From assembly GCF_014839805.1 (NCBI RefSeq), contig NC_051121.1, positions 1,161,116-1,225,115 of the forward strand: a DNA stretch of 64,000 nucleotides, in the 5' to 3' direction. The notes under the pieces were generated by a model that made no database searches, was not told the origin of the DNA, and saw only the letters and a list, made by a program, of their open reading frames with translations. Shown in pieces: positions 23,560 through 35,700 of this stretch. This DNA comes from Manduca sexta (lineage: Eukaryota > Arthropoda > Insecta > Lepidoptera > Sphingidae). The position numbers and the translations under genes were made by a program. Position 1 is the first letter of the stretch. The number at the start of each line of letters is the position of its first letter.

Positions 23560-23711
23560 TTAAGCTACAAGCTGCTCCTTGTCCAGTTTAATTGGATAGA
23601 TGAAGGTGATGTCAGTGACCGGGGCTTCGTCTTTCTGCATGGCTTCGAGGTTCTCGCGGTCCAGCTGTTTGGCATACACGTAGTAGACCATGAGGAAGTA
23701 GGCTGCAAACG
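23560..23711 (-). CDS. Tetraspan gene, exon 5 (last coding exon)
   Basis: Preceded by TTTATTCCAG and entered in phase 1. It encodes FAAYFLMVYYVYAKQL (rest of TM4) and a 30-residue hydrophilic tail ending KEQLVA, stop TAA at 23,560-23,562. Confidence 0.88.
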
Positions 23712-26700
23712 CTGGAATAAAAGTAATAATTAAGTAGATTTTTTTTTTATATTAGTTGTAAAGGAAATATATTCGAAAGGCACTGTGCTGTAGATTTGCA
23801 GAAAGAAAACATGCGTGTACATTTTCGATATTTATAAATGAATATCTATTATTCATAAATATTCATTTCCATATTATAAAACCAAGTCCTCTGCCCGTCT
23901 GTCTGTCTGTTAGAATGCGATAAACTCAAAAAGTTGCAAACGGATTTTGATTAAATTTTGTATGGAGATAGTTTGACATCTTGGGAAGGACACGGGCTAC
24001 TTTTATCTCGGAAAAAAATTTTCATGCGGACAAAGCTGCGAGCAAAGACTAGTTAATTATAATATAAAAATGATTATGAGTAGGATTCTGTTTTTTTGGT
24101 ATCTTTCTTTCGCAGCTTCGATTCTTGATCCGAGGGTTGAAACTTCGAACAGATTTGCTTTTCCATTTTGAAAACTTAAGTTATATGACTAGAATGCTTA
24201 CTAAGTTCAATTCCGTAGGTAATGATGTGGTCGATCTGGGTTTTGCCAGCTGTTGTCAGGTGGATGAAGCTCGCCATGCCCAGCAGCAGGCGAACGGTCG
24301 CAAAGCCGATGTACACCTTTACGGGGCCAGTACGCCTCTGCAATTAAAACAGCATCAAGCTTTAGGACAGCGAAATAAATACGGAAGGTATACCACAATG
24401 TTTACTAATGATAGATATGTAAATGAACTGCTCTAAACAACAATAAAAAACCAATTGTATTTTTTTCCTCCGTATCATGTACTATAATGTATACTTTAAA
24501 CTGATTTTGAAAAGAGCAACAACAGAGTTTCTTGCCCGTTCTTCTCTGGTGAGAACTGCTTTCCGAACTGGTGTTAAAGTTAATATTGACGGAATCTAAA
24601 TAATGTATTACATTCTACAGGTTCCAATAAATTATTTTAATTCATTTCAACATCAATAAATCATACTAATCTTCATTTTCAACAATAAACTAATTAAAAT
24701 AAGTTATTTATAATGTCAAAACATTCTGATTAGTCCATATCACGATGGATCGATAAAGAAAACCAACACGTTTTCCAGTGATATGCATGCATAAGTGATT
24801 GGAAGCATTGGACATATTGTAATAAATGGAACAAAACTACAAACAGCTATAACAAAGCCACTTATTATGACAAAACGTGATACACGGACAGACAATAATG
24901 CCATGTAATAGAGTTAGGCTTTGAGAGCAGTCTACGTGCCTTAAATTTGTCGAATGCATTGTTCCAAATTGTTCCAAGCGAATGGGTATTCCTGCAGGTC
25001 GTTGCCTAACAATGGTATTCAGTTTATCATGGTATGAGATTCTGCGTGATACAGTGTTGCTGTCATCATGACGTTTCAAACTCCAGTTGTATTTGATACC
25101 ATATAGTGAAATGGTATTGGGAAGGAATTGGTCTTACAGGGATGAATAAAATGTATGTATTCTTATTATTGCCAATTTCTTGTGAAACATTAATAATGGG
25201 ATAAGAGTGAAGTGACTACCTCGAGGGGGGGGGGGGGATAAGTTGTATTAACGACTATCGCGCTGAGGCCTTGGATTCTAGTCGGGGAAAGTGATAGGGG
25301 GTTTGTCTGGTCAGAATCAGTCCAGAGTCTGGAATTGTATACGGTAATTGGTAACAGCCTCGCGTCTAATTACATTGGACTAAAAATAGCTGTCGAAACT
25401 CGAAATATTAATATTAAATTTAATTTAAGCAGAGGTGTGACATATCACACCTCTGCTTAAATTAAATGGAAAAAGGTGTGATGCTATGTATGTAGTGTTT
25501 GTTCTATTTAATTATTCAACTTTCTAGTTGTACTGCATTCGTGGAATGACAGCCGAGGTCCTGGGTTCAAGTCCCGAGTCGGGCAAAGTTATATTTGGGT
25601 TTTTCTGGTCAGTATCAGCCCGTAGTCTGGAGTTTCTGCCTGATATGGCGATAAACTCGCCCCTATCAAATCATGGGACGCAACACATTTGGCGAAAAGT
25701 GGGTGCCGTGGTTGCGCCTCTGCATACTACTTCGGGGATAAATACCTCATGATGTATGTAAGTTTTAAGTGAACGTTTTGAACAAGTCCAAAACAAACGA
25801 GACGGCCAACGCTCTAACAGCTGAGCTGAATCCATCTTTACGCTTATGTAAGATTACTTTAACTAAGTAACCCCGTCTCTGCTTTTAGGACATGAATGTA
25901 GGTTTCCCCTTAAAAATGGTTTCGCCATCCTTTTTTAAAATTATCTGCGAGGAAAGCGGTCCACTGATTTCTCCAAGAAACCACTAAGGTAAGCTATAGA
26001 ACGGTGACGGATCCGAAGTAGTTTGGTAGTAACGTTAAATCCGAACGTCGTCATTTCTTTGTTTCGGACTGACGTTTCTACGTTCGTATTTTGAAGTAGA
26101 CCCTCAGATGCGGTCTAATTCCATCTAGTTCCTATAACCTTATTTGTCTGTCCACCCTTTAAGTCCAACGCTGCGTAGAAAAACACCCAACGTCGAGATA
26201 TATAAAAATAACAATTTATCGTTCACGTTATTAATATAGATAATGTACATAAATTCTCAGAACATGCGGTCATTTGACCCTTTACACAAAGGAAAGAGAG
26301 CGATAAAGTATTGTGCGTGCAAGAACGAGACAGCAGTATGCGATTGTGCAATATTTTTATTCTCACATGCTGTTGTGAAACAGAACACGGCATTCATATT
26401 TGCTTAATAGCAATAAACGAACTGATTACACAGTTTATCGTAGTGAATATATCGCGTAATACGGTAATTTGTATCTGTGCTTGTTTTCTGGCAATTTGTT
26501 ATAGTTTTATTGAATAAGTTGGCAAAGGAATTTATTTTTAGATTGACGTATATTCTATAGACACGAACGTCCATATAATCTATTTGTTCAAAATCTGAAC
26601 AATGGCAACCAAAACGTCACTATTATAACCTATTTATTCACTTGAACAACAAATAATTTTACTTATTTGACCAATATTTTTTATTCGCATCCAAGTTTAC

Positions 26701-29700
26701 ACTTAGATTTGAGGTCTTATATTATGAGTATCACTCACCACACGCTGTCACTATTGAAATCATACTAAAGTCAGCTGTACGCATTGCAGTCGAACACAAT
26801 GAGAGTATGGAACACCAGATTTAGTACGTAGTGCATAAATATCGATGATTTTAAGGGGCTATACTGGCCATAAACTTCCATAGTAGAAAGATGTGTTGCT
26901 TTAAGTTGCTCCTCCTAGCAAAACGGCGCACTAATTATGTTTTTAGAAGCTATTCGAAGTTTATAATACATAAAGAAAAAGCATCATATTTCTTAAAATG
27001 TTTTTTATATATATGCATTATTTTTTTTCTAATATTTTTCGTATTATTTATTACACCTACTTCTATTGTTTTGTATTTTCATCAGTCCAAGGTTTTTTTG
27101 TGTACAGATCCTGCAATCAATACCATGGGAGATCTGCGATATCCTACCCTAATTACTCCTACAGACGGTATAAGACCCCCTGACCTTAATTACAATTTAA
27201 TCTACAAACACTATAATTACGGTCGCAAATTTGTAGACTACAACTCTTTCAAGTTATAAATGTACTAACATTTTGAGTTGGCAGGCCGGCGTCCACTAAC
27301 ATTTTGAGTTGGCAGGCTGGCGTCCATTGCAGTGCATTACGTACTGCACTTAGCTAGCAAGTTTGTTTATTGCACGGTGCTTTGAACCCTAGGGGGAAGG
27401 AGGGGTGGGGAGGTCTACTCCAATTTTATGACTCGGTTGAAGTACATAACTCTTTTGGAGTGTGAATCTTAGTTCTGTTTGTGTACAATTTATTTGGTGG
27501 TAACAGTCTGCGTGAATACCGGTGAAGGGAGAAATTTTCTGAAAGGCTAACTCGACATAACATGTAGGTACTAATATGCATAAGTTTGCAAATAGTTCTA
27601 ATGATAATTAGTTTATATTGAAATTAAACTAATCTTCCGGATTCTATCGCGGTTTTTTGTTTTTTATTTTTCTCCCGACGTTTCGAAGCTTTGCAGCCCT
27701 CATGGTCACGGGGGGACTGAGGTGTTGCTCATCCTGTTGATAATTAGTTTATATATAAATTCCGAAAGGAAAGCCAGGCATTGGGTTATATGGACATTAA
27801 ACCACTGGCAAATACGTTTAAGCTTGTATTGTAGATGAAACGGCCTAAAAATCCATGTCTTCGGATTGATCGTGGAAATGGACTAATCAGAATAAAGTTT
27901 GCTAATTATTTTGATTGATTTATTTTCGATATCTGTCTGAAGGTAGAGGTCGATTGGTAATAAATACCGTGCTTAGCTGATCTTCTATTGGTTTCCGAAT
28001 AAGTATTTAGGGCAGTTCCACCATTTACAATTTGGAATGACTAAGAAATTTTCGATTTGCCCTGGACTAAATGTTGGTATTCATTGATATTCGATAATTG
28101 AAAAAGAAGATGTACATGACAAAATCAGATGTACGTTTTGGAGGGTGGGATTCGAAGCTGCGACCTTCTTTTCAGTCTGTTGCATTACTAAACTACCGCC
28201 GCTATACCAAGATTAAAATTTGATTTCCACGATCCAAAGTAGGTCACATTTCAGCTAACAGTTCGCGAAACCTGTGGAAGTTTTATATCCGCTTCTGAAG
28301 TTATTAAACTTTTGATGTGAATTTGCGTTTTTTCCTCACGCTTTGCACAAAGTCGCATATCATCGCCATTGATAAGTCATTGAAGTTTAATACTCTATAT
28401 TTGGAGTTATATGTAGGGGACGAACGTAATAACTGGGCTTTATGAGCATAATAAATAAACTGTCAATGAAGTTACTTGAATTTTGTAAAACAGTTACTAA
28501 TCTGTTAATTTGTTTGATATACATATCTATGATCAACTTTTAGTGATTGAAAAATAGTCTCTTAGACAAACAAAAAAAATCTAATTGAGAACCTTCTCCT
28601 TTTTTAAAGTCGGTTAATAAATACGAACTGTAGGCTAGATGATGTGATTTTTATTAATATTTCATTACCTTGTGCAGTCCGACCAGGCAAGCAATGTTAA
28701 TGATGAGCCAGAGAACGTTCACGATGATGACGAGCATCAGCAGAACTCCGATGACGGTGTAGAGGGACTTTTGGTCGTCTACGTCATCGTCATACGATGA
28801 CGTCACAGGTTCCGAGTCGATGTGGTCGAAGCCGTTGGTGTACACGCCAAAGAAGGTGGCGATAGTCACCAGCACCAGGGTGTGGTAGGTGTTGATGAGC
28901 TGAAAACGATTGGGATGGAAATTATATCGACGGCTAATTGACTTAAGCGACATTTTTGCGAGACAAGTTTTATACATATTTAAAAACAGCACATTTTTTA
29001 AATGTTTTTTAGCTAGTTAAATTTTTTCGAAAAAATATTTTGCTTGAGTAAATTAGCCTTTCAACCCTCGATATATAGTAAAAATCTGCATTTTTTTCTA
29101 TGTTTTTTAACCTAGTAAAAAATTACGAAAAAAAGTGTCGCTTGAGTGAAATAGCCTTTCTACCATCGAACTATATTTAAAATCAGCATTTTTTCTATGT
29201 TTTTTAACCTAGTTAAAAATTACGAAAAAAGTGTCGCTTGAGTGAAATGGCCTTTCTACCATCGATATATATTTAAAATTTGCACTTTTTTTTTATCTTT
29301 TTTTAAGCTAGTTAAATGTTTCGAAAAAATTTCGCTTTAATCAATTAAGCCTTTAAAATACAGACATCTATACATATTATAGAACAAACTCAACCCAGAA
29401 GCTGTCTGTCTGTATGTACTTGACTTTCTCTAAATCTACTGAAGGAATTCTTATGAAATTTGGTATGGAGATAGTTTAAGACCCCGGAAGGTTATAGGCT
29501 TCTTTCTATCCCGGGAAAATATAAAGCAAGACTTTTATCCCGGAAAACTTCCTCACAAAGTTAGTAATAGATAAATATAATTATTGTACATACTAAATTG
29601 AGGTATCCAAGGATGAAGCATCCCACCCTCAAAGGGATACAACAACAGCACTTGGTGAACAGCTGTTCCGAGCGTGACGTCACCGACATACTAGAACAAC

Positions 29701-32700
29701 GTAAGTGGCATCTAAATATGAATTGCATATACATTGATAATATTACCGTTCGATCTAAAGGCGAAGGAAAATATCGTGAGGTGTGCAGGTAACCAAGGTA
29801 TACAATTGTTGAGGAAAGAATGGCATTATATTGATGAGTAATAATACCTTACTGATGTAAGCATAATATATATACAGGTGCTGATAAGTTAGCGACGGTC
29901 ATTTAAAAATCATACGTAATTATAAAGAAAATATCTCCGTAATTTGTTGCCATTGGAAATAATGGACGTTTTTTTCTGGTGTTTAAAGTAAATGTCGATG
30001 TTAATGGCGTGGTACAGTGGCGTGGTACAGCGCAGTGCATACAATGGAACCTCTTCCGTTCCTACATTCCTCCATTTTGCAACATTTTTCGTTGATGCTC
30101 TGCTTCTATTGGTAATAATATAGCCTGTGGCCTTCCTCGATAAATGGGCTATCCAACTAAAATAATTTTTCAATTCGAATCAGTAGTTCCTGAGAATAGT
30201 GCGTTCAAACAAACACATTCTTTAGCTGTATATAATAGTATAGAAGTATAACTTGTATTATTTAATTTGGGTTATTTAGTTTGTTTTTCATTTATATATG
30301 ATGTAAGAACTTTATTTAATTATTATTTTTAGAGTACTCTTCATTATTTCTACCCACGCTAGATATGAATGTCTGTTTTAGCACCAACCTGTATAATTAT
30401 GTTGTTTTACTGTCTTACTGGTTCCGAGACACGAGGAAAATGAATCTAAAATATCTAGTTGTATAACAGATGACGGCATAACAGATTATTTCATGTAAAA
30501 ATACCCAGACAAAAGTAACTTTCTATGGTTTATTAATTCTTATAGTTTTAATTATTTCCTATGTTTATGTTTTATTTATATTTGTAGGGATAATAAATGA
30601 GTACATGTTAAGATATATTGTAGACTAATCATAATCTAAATTATAATCTAAATATACATATATAAAATAAGATTAAAATATCGAACTGACAACGAACAAG
30701 TCATCTCCGACAACTTGAGAATTATTTTTTTTTACGTCAAATTATAAATTTAGAGCAAATATCAATATTTATAAAATATGCACTTTCTAGCACACGTGAC
30801 GCCCTAGTACAGCCATACTCAACTTTTTTTTTAACGGCCACAAACACGTTTCGCTGTTGATGCGCGGGCCGCAAACAATATTTAGGTGTTAATAAAAAAG
30901 ATAATTCAAAATTGAGGATGTATTTATAGAAAAAAGAAAACGTGGTCACAATAAAGCCATACAATATATTATTTATACAATACATAATTTTCTGATGGAT
31001 GCGAAATTTAAAAACTTTTACTATAACTCCAGGAGGGCTAATCACATAGGCCCAGCGCGGCGGGCCGCAGATTAAATATGGCTGCCCTAGTATCAGTCAT
31101 TGTCAATCGCTTCATAATAATGGGTTCATCACCAATCAATAACGAATTGAACCAAACACCACACAAACAAAAAAAATGTAAACACTAAACACAATTGTAT
31201 GCCACAATTACACGTGTTTAATAAACAATTCTATGTCGTAACGGCTTATTGAACGAGATAATCAGTTTTAGATATTAGGTTAATATCTTTTGGGTTTTAT
31301 TTCAATTTGGATTTAGCATGTTTGTAATCGGATATACATAGGCGGACGACGGAACGCGACACACGTGGCAACTATAGCTGCTTTTCACTGTGAAGGGTGG
31401 TTACTACCCGCGTATATATATACACATACACATCACGCATTTATCTCCAAAGGGGTATGCAGAGGTGCAATCATGGCACCCACTTTTCGCCAAGTATGTT
31501 CCGTCGCATAACGTGATAGGGGGCCAGTTCATCGCCATATCGGGTACAAATTCCAGACTCCGGGAATATACTGAGGAGAAAAATCCAAATATCACTTTGC
31601 CCGACCCGGGATTCGAACCAGTACTCAGAGCGCTGCCGTACCGCGCATGCAGTGCAACTACGCCACTGAGGAAGTCTACGCGCGTAGATATATACGCGTA
31701 TATATGCCTATCCAATACACTGGCTAACCATTTGGAGGTAAAGGCGTGAACTTACGCATTACGCTCCACAGTTCACTGCTAATTTCCTTCATGTCGAGGC
31801 CAGTCATATCGCAAACATTCACATTCTGGTCAACGAATGTTTATTTTTAGAATAATTCAATGAATCTGGTTACGAACCAATTACGTCAAAAGATGTATCA
31901 TGAAGTCAATAAATAACATAAACACGAAAGTTTGAAAAGTCGGGATGTTTGTTTAAGCGTAATATGAATTGTGCTATGCTTAGTACAGTGGTTCTTAACC
32001 CTTTCAATATTGTTACCTCTGTGATATGTGGAAACCTAATTTTACCCCACCTTCAAAATGTTACAATACAAGCAAATCCAAACATCTTTAATCATAAATA
32101 CTTGTCTACTCGAAAACAATATTTAGATTAAATTACTTTAACTATAGATGTAAAATTAAAAAGTAAATGTTGTAAGAAATAAATAACAAAAAAAAATGAC
32201 ATGCCCTAATACTACTGCTACTCTAAAAGAATATATTTAACTAAATTAGACGTGTCACTGATCAAGCGAAAGTAATTCCCGAAGTAATATTGCAACTGAT
32301 ATTTATTTTATCAAAATTATATATTATGTATGTGGTATGCTGATTTGCTCACTCCTTACCATGTCACAGATTGTAACGATAGTCAGCAAACCGTGTGTAT
32401 TCTAAATTAAAATACTAAAGTTGCGTCTCTGTCCAAACTTTGAGTCTCAAGACGTAAACTTTTTTATTGCTTTGAATGACGAGACGAGCTTGCCGTTCGT
32501 GTGATGGTAAGCGAAACGACCGCCCATAAACAGGAGAACCACAACCCAAGACTTTGAATTGCAAAATATTGTTTGGTATTTTATTGCGCTCGTCAATCTG
32601 AGACATGAGGTGTTAAGTCTTATTATGTCCAGTAGTTACACTGGCTACAAACTTAAGTAAAACTTGTACATTTTCATATAAAATTATTTATCGGCACGTA

Positions 32701-35700
32701 ATTATCGCTTCGTCGAAACGAATAGTGCGGTATTTTATCGCAATAAATTATATGTAATGATTGTTGCGTAGATAGAGTTTTATATGAAATAACATCCAAA
32801 TTCTATATTTGCTATTTAATTTTATGGATATTAAGTTTCTACCGATAAACTATTCCGGGAAACTTGTTAACGTGAAATTGAGTCAATAATAGCTGTAAAT
32901 AATTGTGTATTAATAAAATACTAGAATTGTAGTTTCCGATGTATGTAACAATGTACTGCCCTATACAGATTATGGCTTTGGATGCATAGGGATAGGAATA
33001 ATAAGACGGTGTATTATATAATAAACACACTTATGCCTTTTATCCCCATGAAGGTAGGCTGGTAGTGGTAGGTTATATTTTATATTCGCCCGAATAGCGA
33101 CTACCGTACACGAGGTGTTTAACTCTCCATAGTGGCCCACGTAAGTGTGTGACGTTCCGGGATCAGCCTGTGTATATCCGATTCCAACCGGCATAATTGT
33201 GTCGACTGTCGAGGGTTAATCATCATGTCAGTCGACATTCTATTGGACTCCACTTCACTTACCATCAGGTGCAATGGGGTCACTATCTTTGCACATTTAA
33301 AAAGGTAAAGCGCAACTACTGCAAATTTTGAAGGTTGCAACACTTGCGGCGAGTGGCATATACATAAAAAATATTAAAAATTTGCCACGTGTAAATGCAT
33401 CTGTAATTTCTTGCGCAATATATTCCCGCAGAACTTGCTAGACTAAACGTAGCATTTTCGTTATCTTCTTCAAAATAAAACAAGTCGATTAAACTGCGGG
33501 AATACTTTGTTAAACATAAATTACTAATTAGCAATTACTACGTGACTTTTGCTGGATTGTCAGGCCTGACGTCAGGCAAGAAACATTTTGAAATCGTTTA
33601 TGCATATTGACGTTTGAAAGACTTAAGCGACATATTTTCACTTATTGACTTAACCGACATTATTTTTTTTCGAAAAATTTTAACGAGTTTAAAAAATATA
33701 GAAAAAAGTGCTGATTTAAAATACGTATGAATCAGTGTCGCAAAAAATGTCGCTTGAGTCAATTTCACCCGTCGATGTATAGATCATTTATTTATATTTA
33801 CGTTGTTTATACGACAAAGTGTTCTTACTGCACCTGATGGTAAGTGGAGAGGGAACTATCATATCATAGGACGGAATACACACGGCGGGAAGTGGGATCT
33901 ACCCCTCTGCTTACTTCTTCGAGGATAAAAGGTGTGTGTGTAAAAAAATCTTGTACCTAATGTCGGTTAGTACCTTAGTTTCTTACACCATGTTATTATT
34001 GGAATTAAACTAATTTTCCGGATTCTATCGCGGTTTTTCGGATTTTATTTTTCTCCCGACGTTTCGAAGACTTTGCAGCCTTCATGGTCACGGGGGGACT
34101 GAGGTGTTGTTCATCCGTAAAGTCAAAGTTACAATATCTACCTACATTTAACAATTATACAATCTTTTTAAAAAATTTAGCTGTAGGTGGTCCGATCTAT
34201 GCAGAACGACTACAAGAAACTGTGAGCTCGTTAAGAAATCATTATGCAAACCATGTTATTATGTCATATGTAAACCATTTATAAACTTATTAAAGAAACA
34301 TTGACAAATTAGTCGTTGGCTATACTAATACATAAATCTGAACAGTTTGTTTTAATGCGCTAACCTTAGGAATAACTAAACTGATTTTGTTTTTTTTGCT
34401 ACTAAGCTACATTACTCCTAAGTGCTATAGGCAACTTTATATACCAGTAAATATTTAAATCGTAAAAACTTTAACACGAACGGAGCCATAGGCGAATGTT
34501 AGTTTATTATAATTGCGTTTAAGTCTATTCATACAATAATAAAATCGTGGATTTTCGGTATCTGTACTTTAATGTTTTGGAAAAAATACGCGGAAGACGG
34601 TAGAAATAAATAAGATATTTTTTTTTTTGCTATTATAAATTACTTGAATTAGGTATAATTTCTGTTTTTATTTATAATTTCTGTTTAGTGTCGGTTACCA
34701 CAATCAACGTATTTTATTTCTTTCTTTCTTGAAGTCGCTAGAAATAGGTAATGCCATGTAAAACAACTGTTTTTTTGTCTGTCTATCTGTTTGGTCAAAT
34801 AATTGTTGGAAGACCACGCCAAAACCAACCATTGGTTTCAGTCAAATAACTGATAAATATTGAGCTTTATTTTGTGGAACATAAGGGTGAGTCGGCGACA
34901 AATTGCCACGTGGGGGAGACGGACCACACGCGTCGAGTATGTCTGTGTAACGGGGGTGTATCGGGACTTGTATAACAGGCCTATGTTTAATTCCACGCAG
35001 ACGAAGTAGCAATAACAGGTAGTGTAAAAAAATATGTTTAAAGTTAGACTAACAAGATCTTGCAGCAATATATCGCTCAAGAACTTTCAAATGCCTTTAC
35101 GCGGCAATATCAATGATACTTCACACACGCGACTCGCCGCAAATCCTGCAAGCTTAAAAAATTTGAGAAGTAAGCTTGCCGTGATTGTGAAGATAAAAAT
35201 CGCTAGCAAAAGTCAACTTTAACTAATTACTGATAGCAACCAAAATTAGTAAATTTCGTAAGTCTATAGCCGCTATCAGGGCCCTTATTCTGTATGATAG
35301 TGTAAACGCGTAACGCGGCCGTGTCATGTTATCTTCGAGAAATGTGCGTGGAAGGCCCCTGGGGCCTTATTCTCTATCCCGCACGTTATTTTGACAGTGC
35401 GTAACAAGCACGTAACACAACGCATCGTGTTTAGGACTATAGAAATTTGGCTTACAGAATACCATTCCACGCACATTTCTCGAAGATAACATGACACGGC
35501 CGCGTTACGCGTTTACACTATCATACAGAATAAGGGCCCAGTAGTGCTTACTTCAACGTTCAACGGCACTAAAAAAACTGTCAAGTCATCAAAACTAGTT
35601 TCGAATTTTATCGGGGTTATTTATAATTTTGTCCCGATGTTAAGACATAATGATATCGGGATATAACGAAGCTAAATATTAATTAACAAAAAGACTATAC

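Noticed and set aside
31390..31749. Opposed 119- and 103-codon frames
   Set aside because: Both are translations of a family C SINE.
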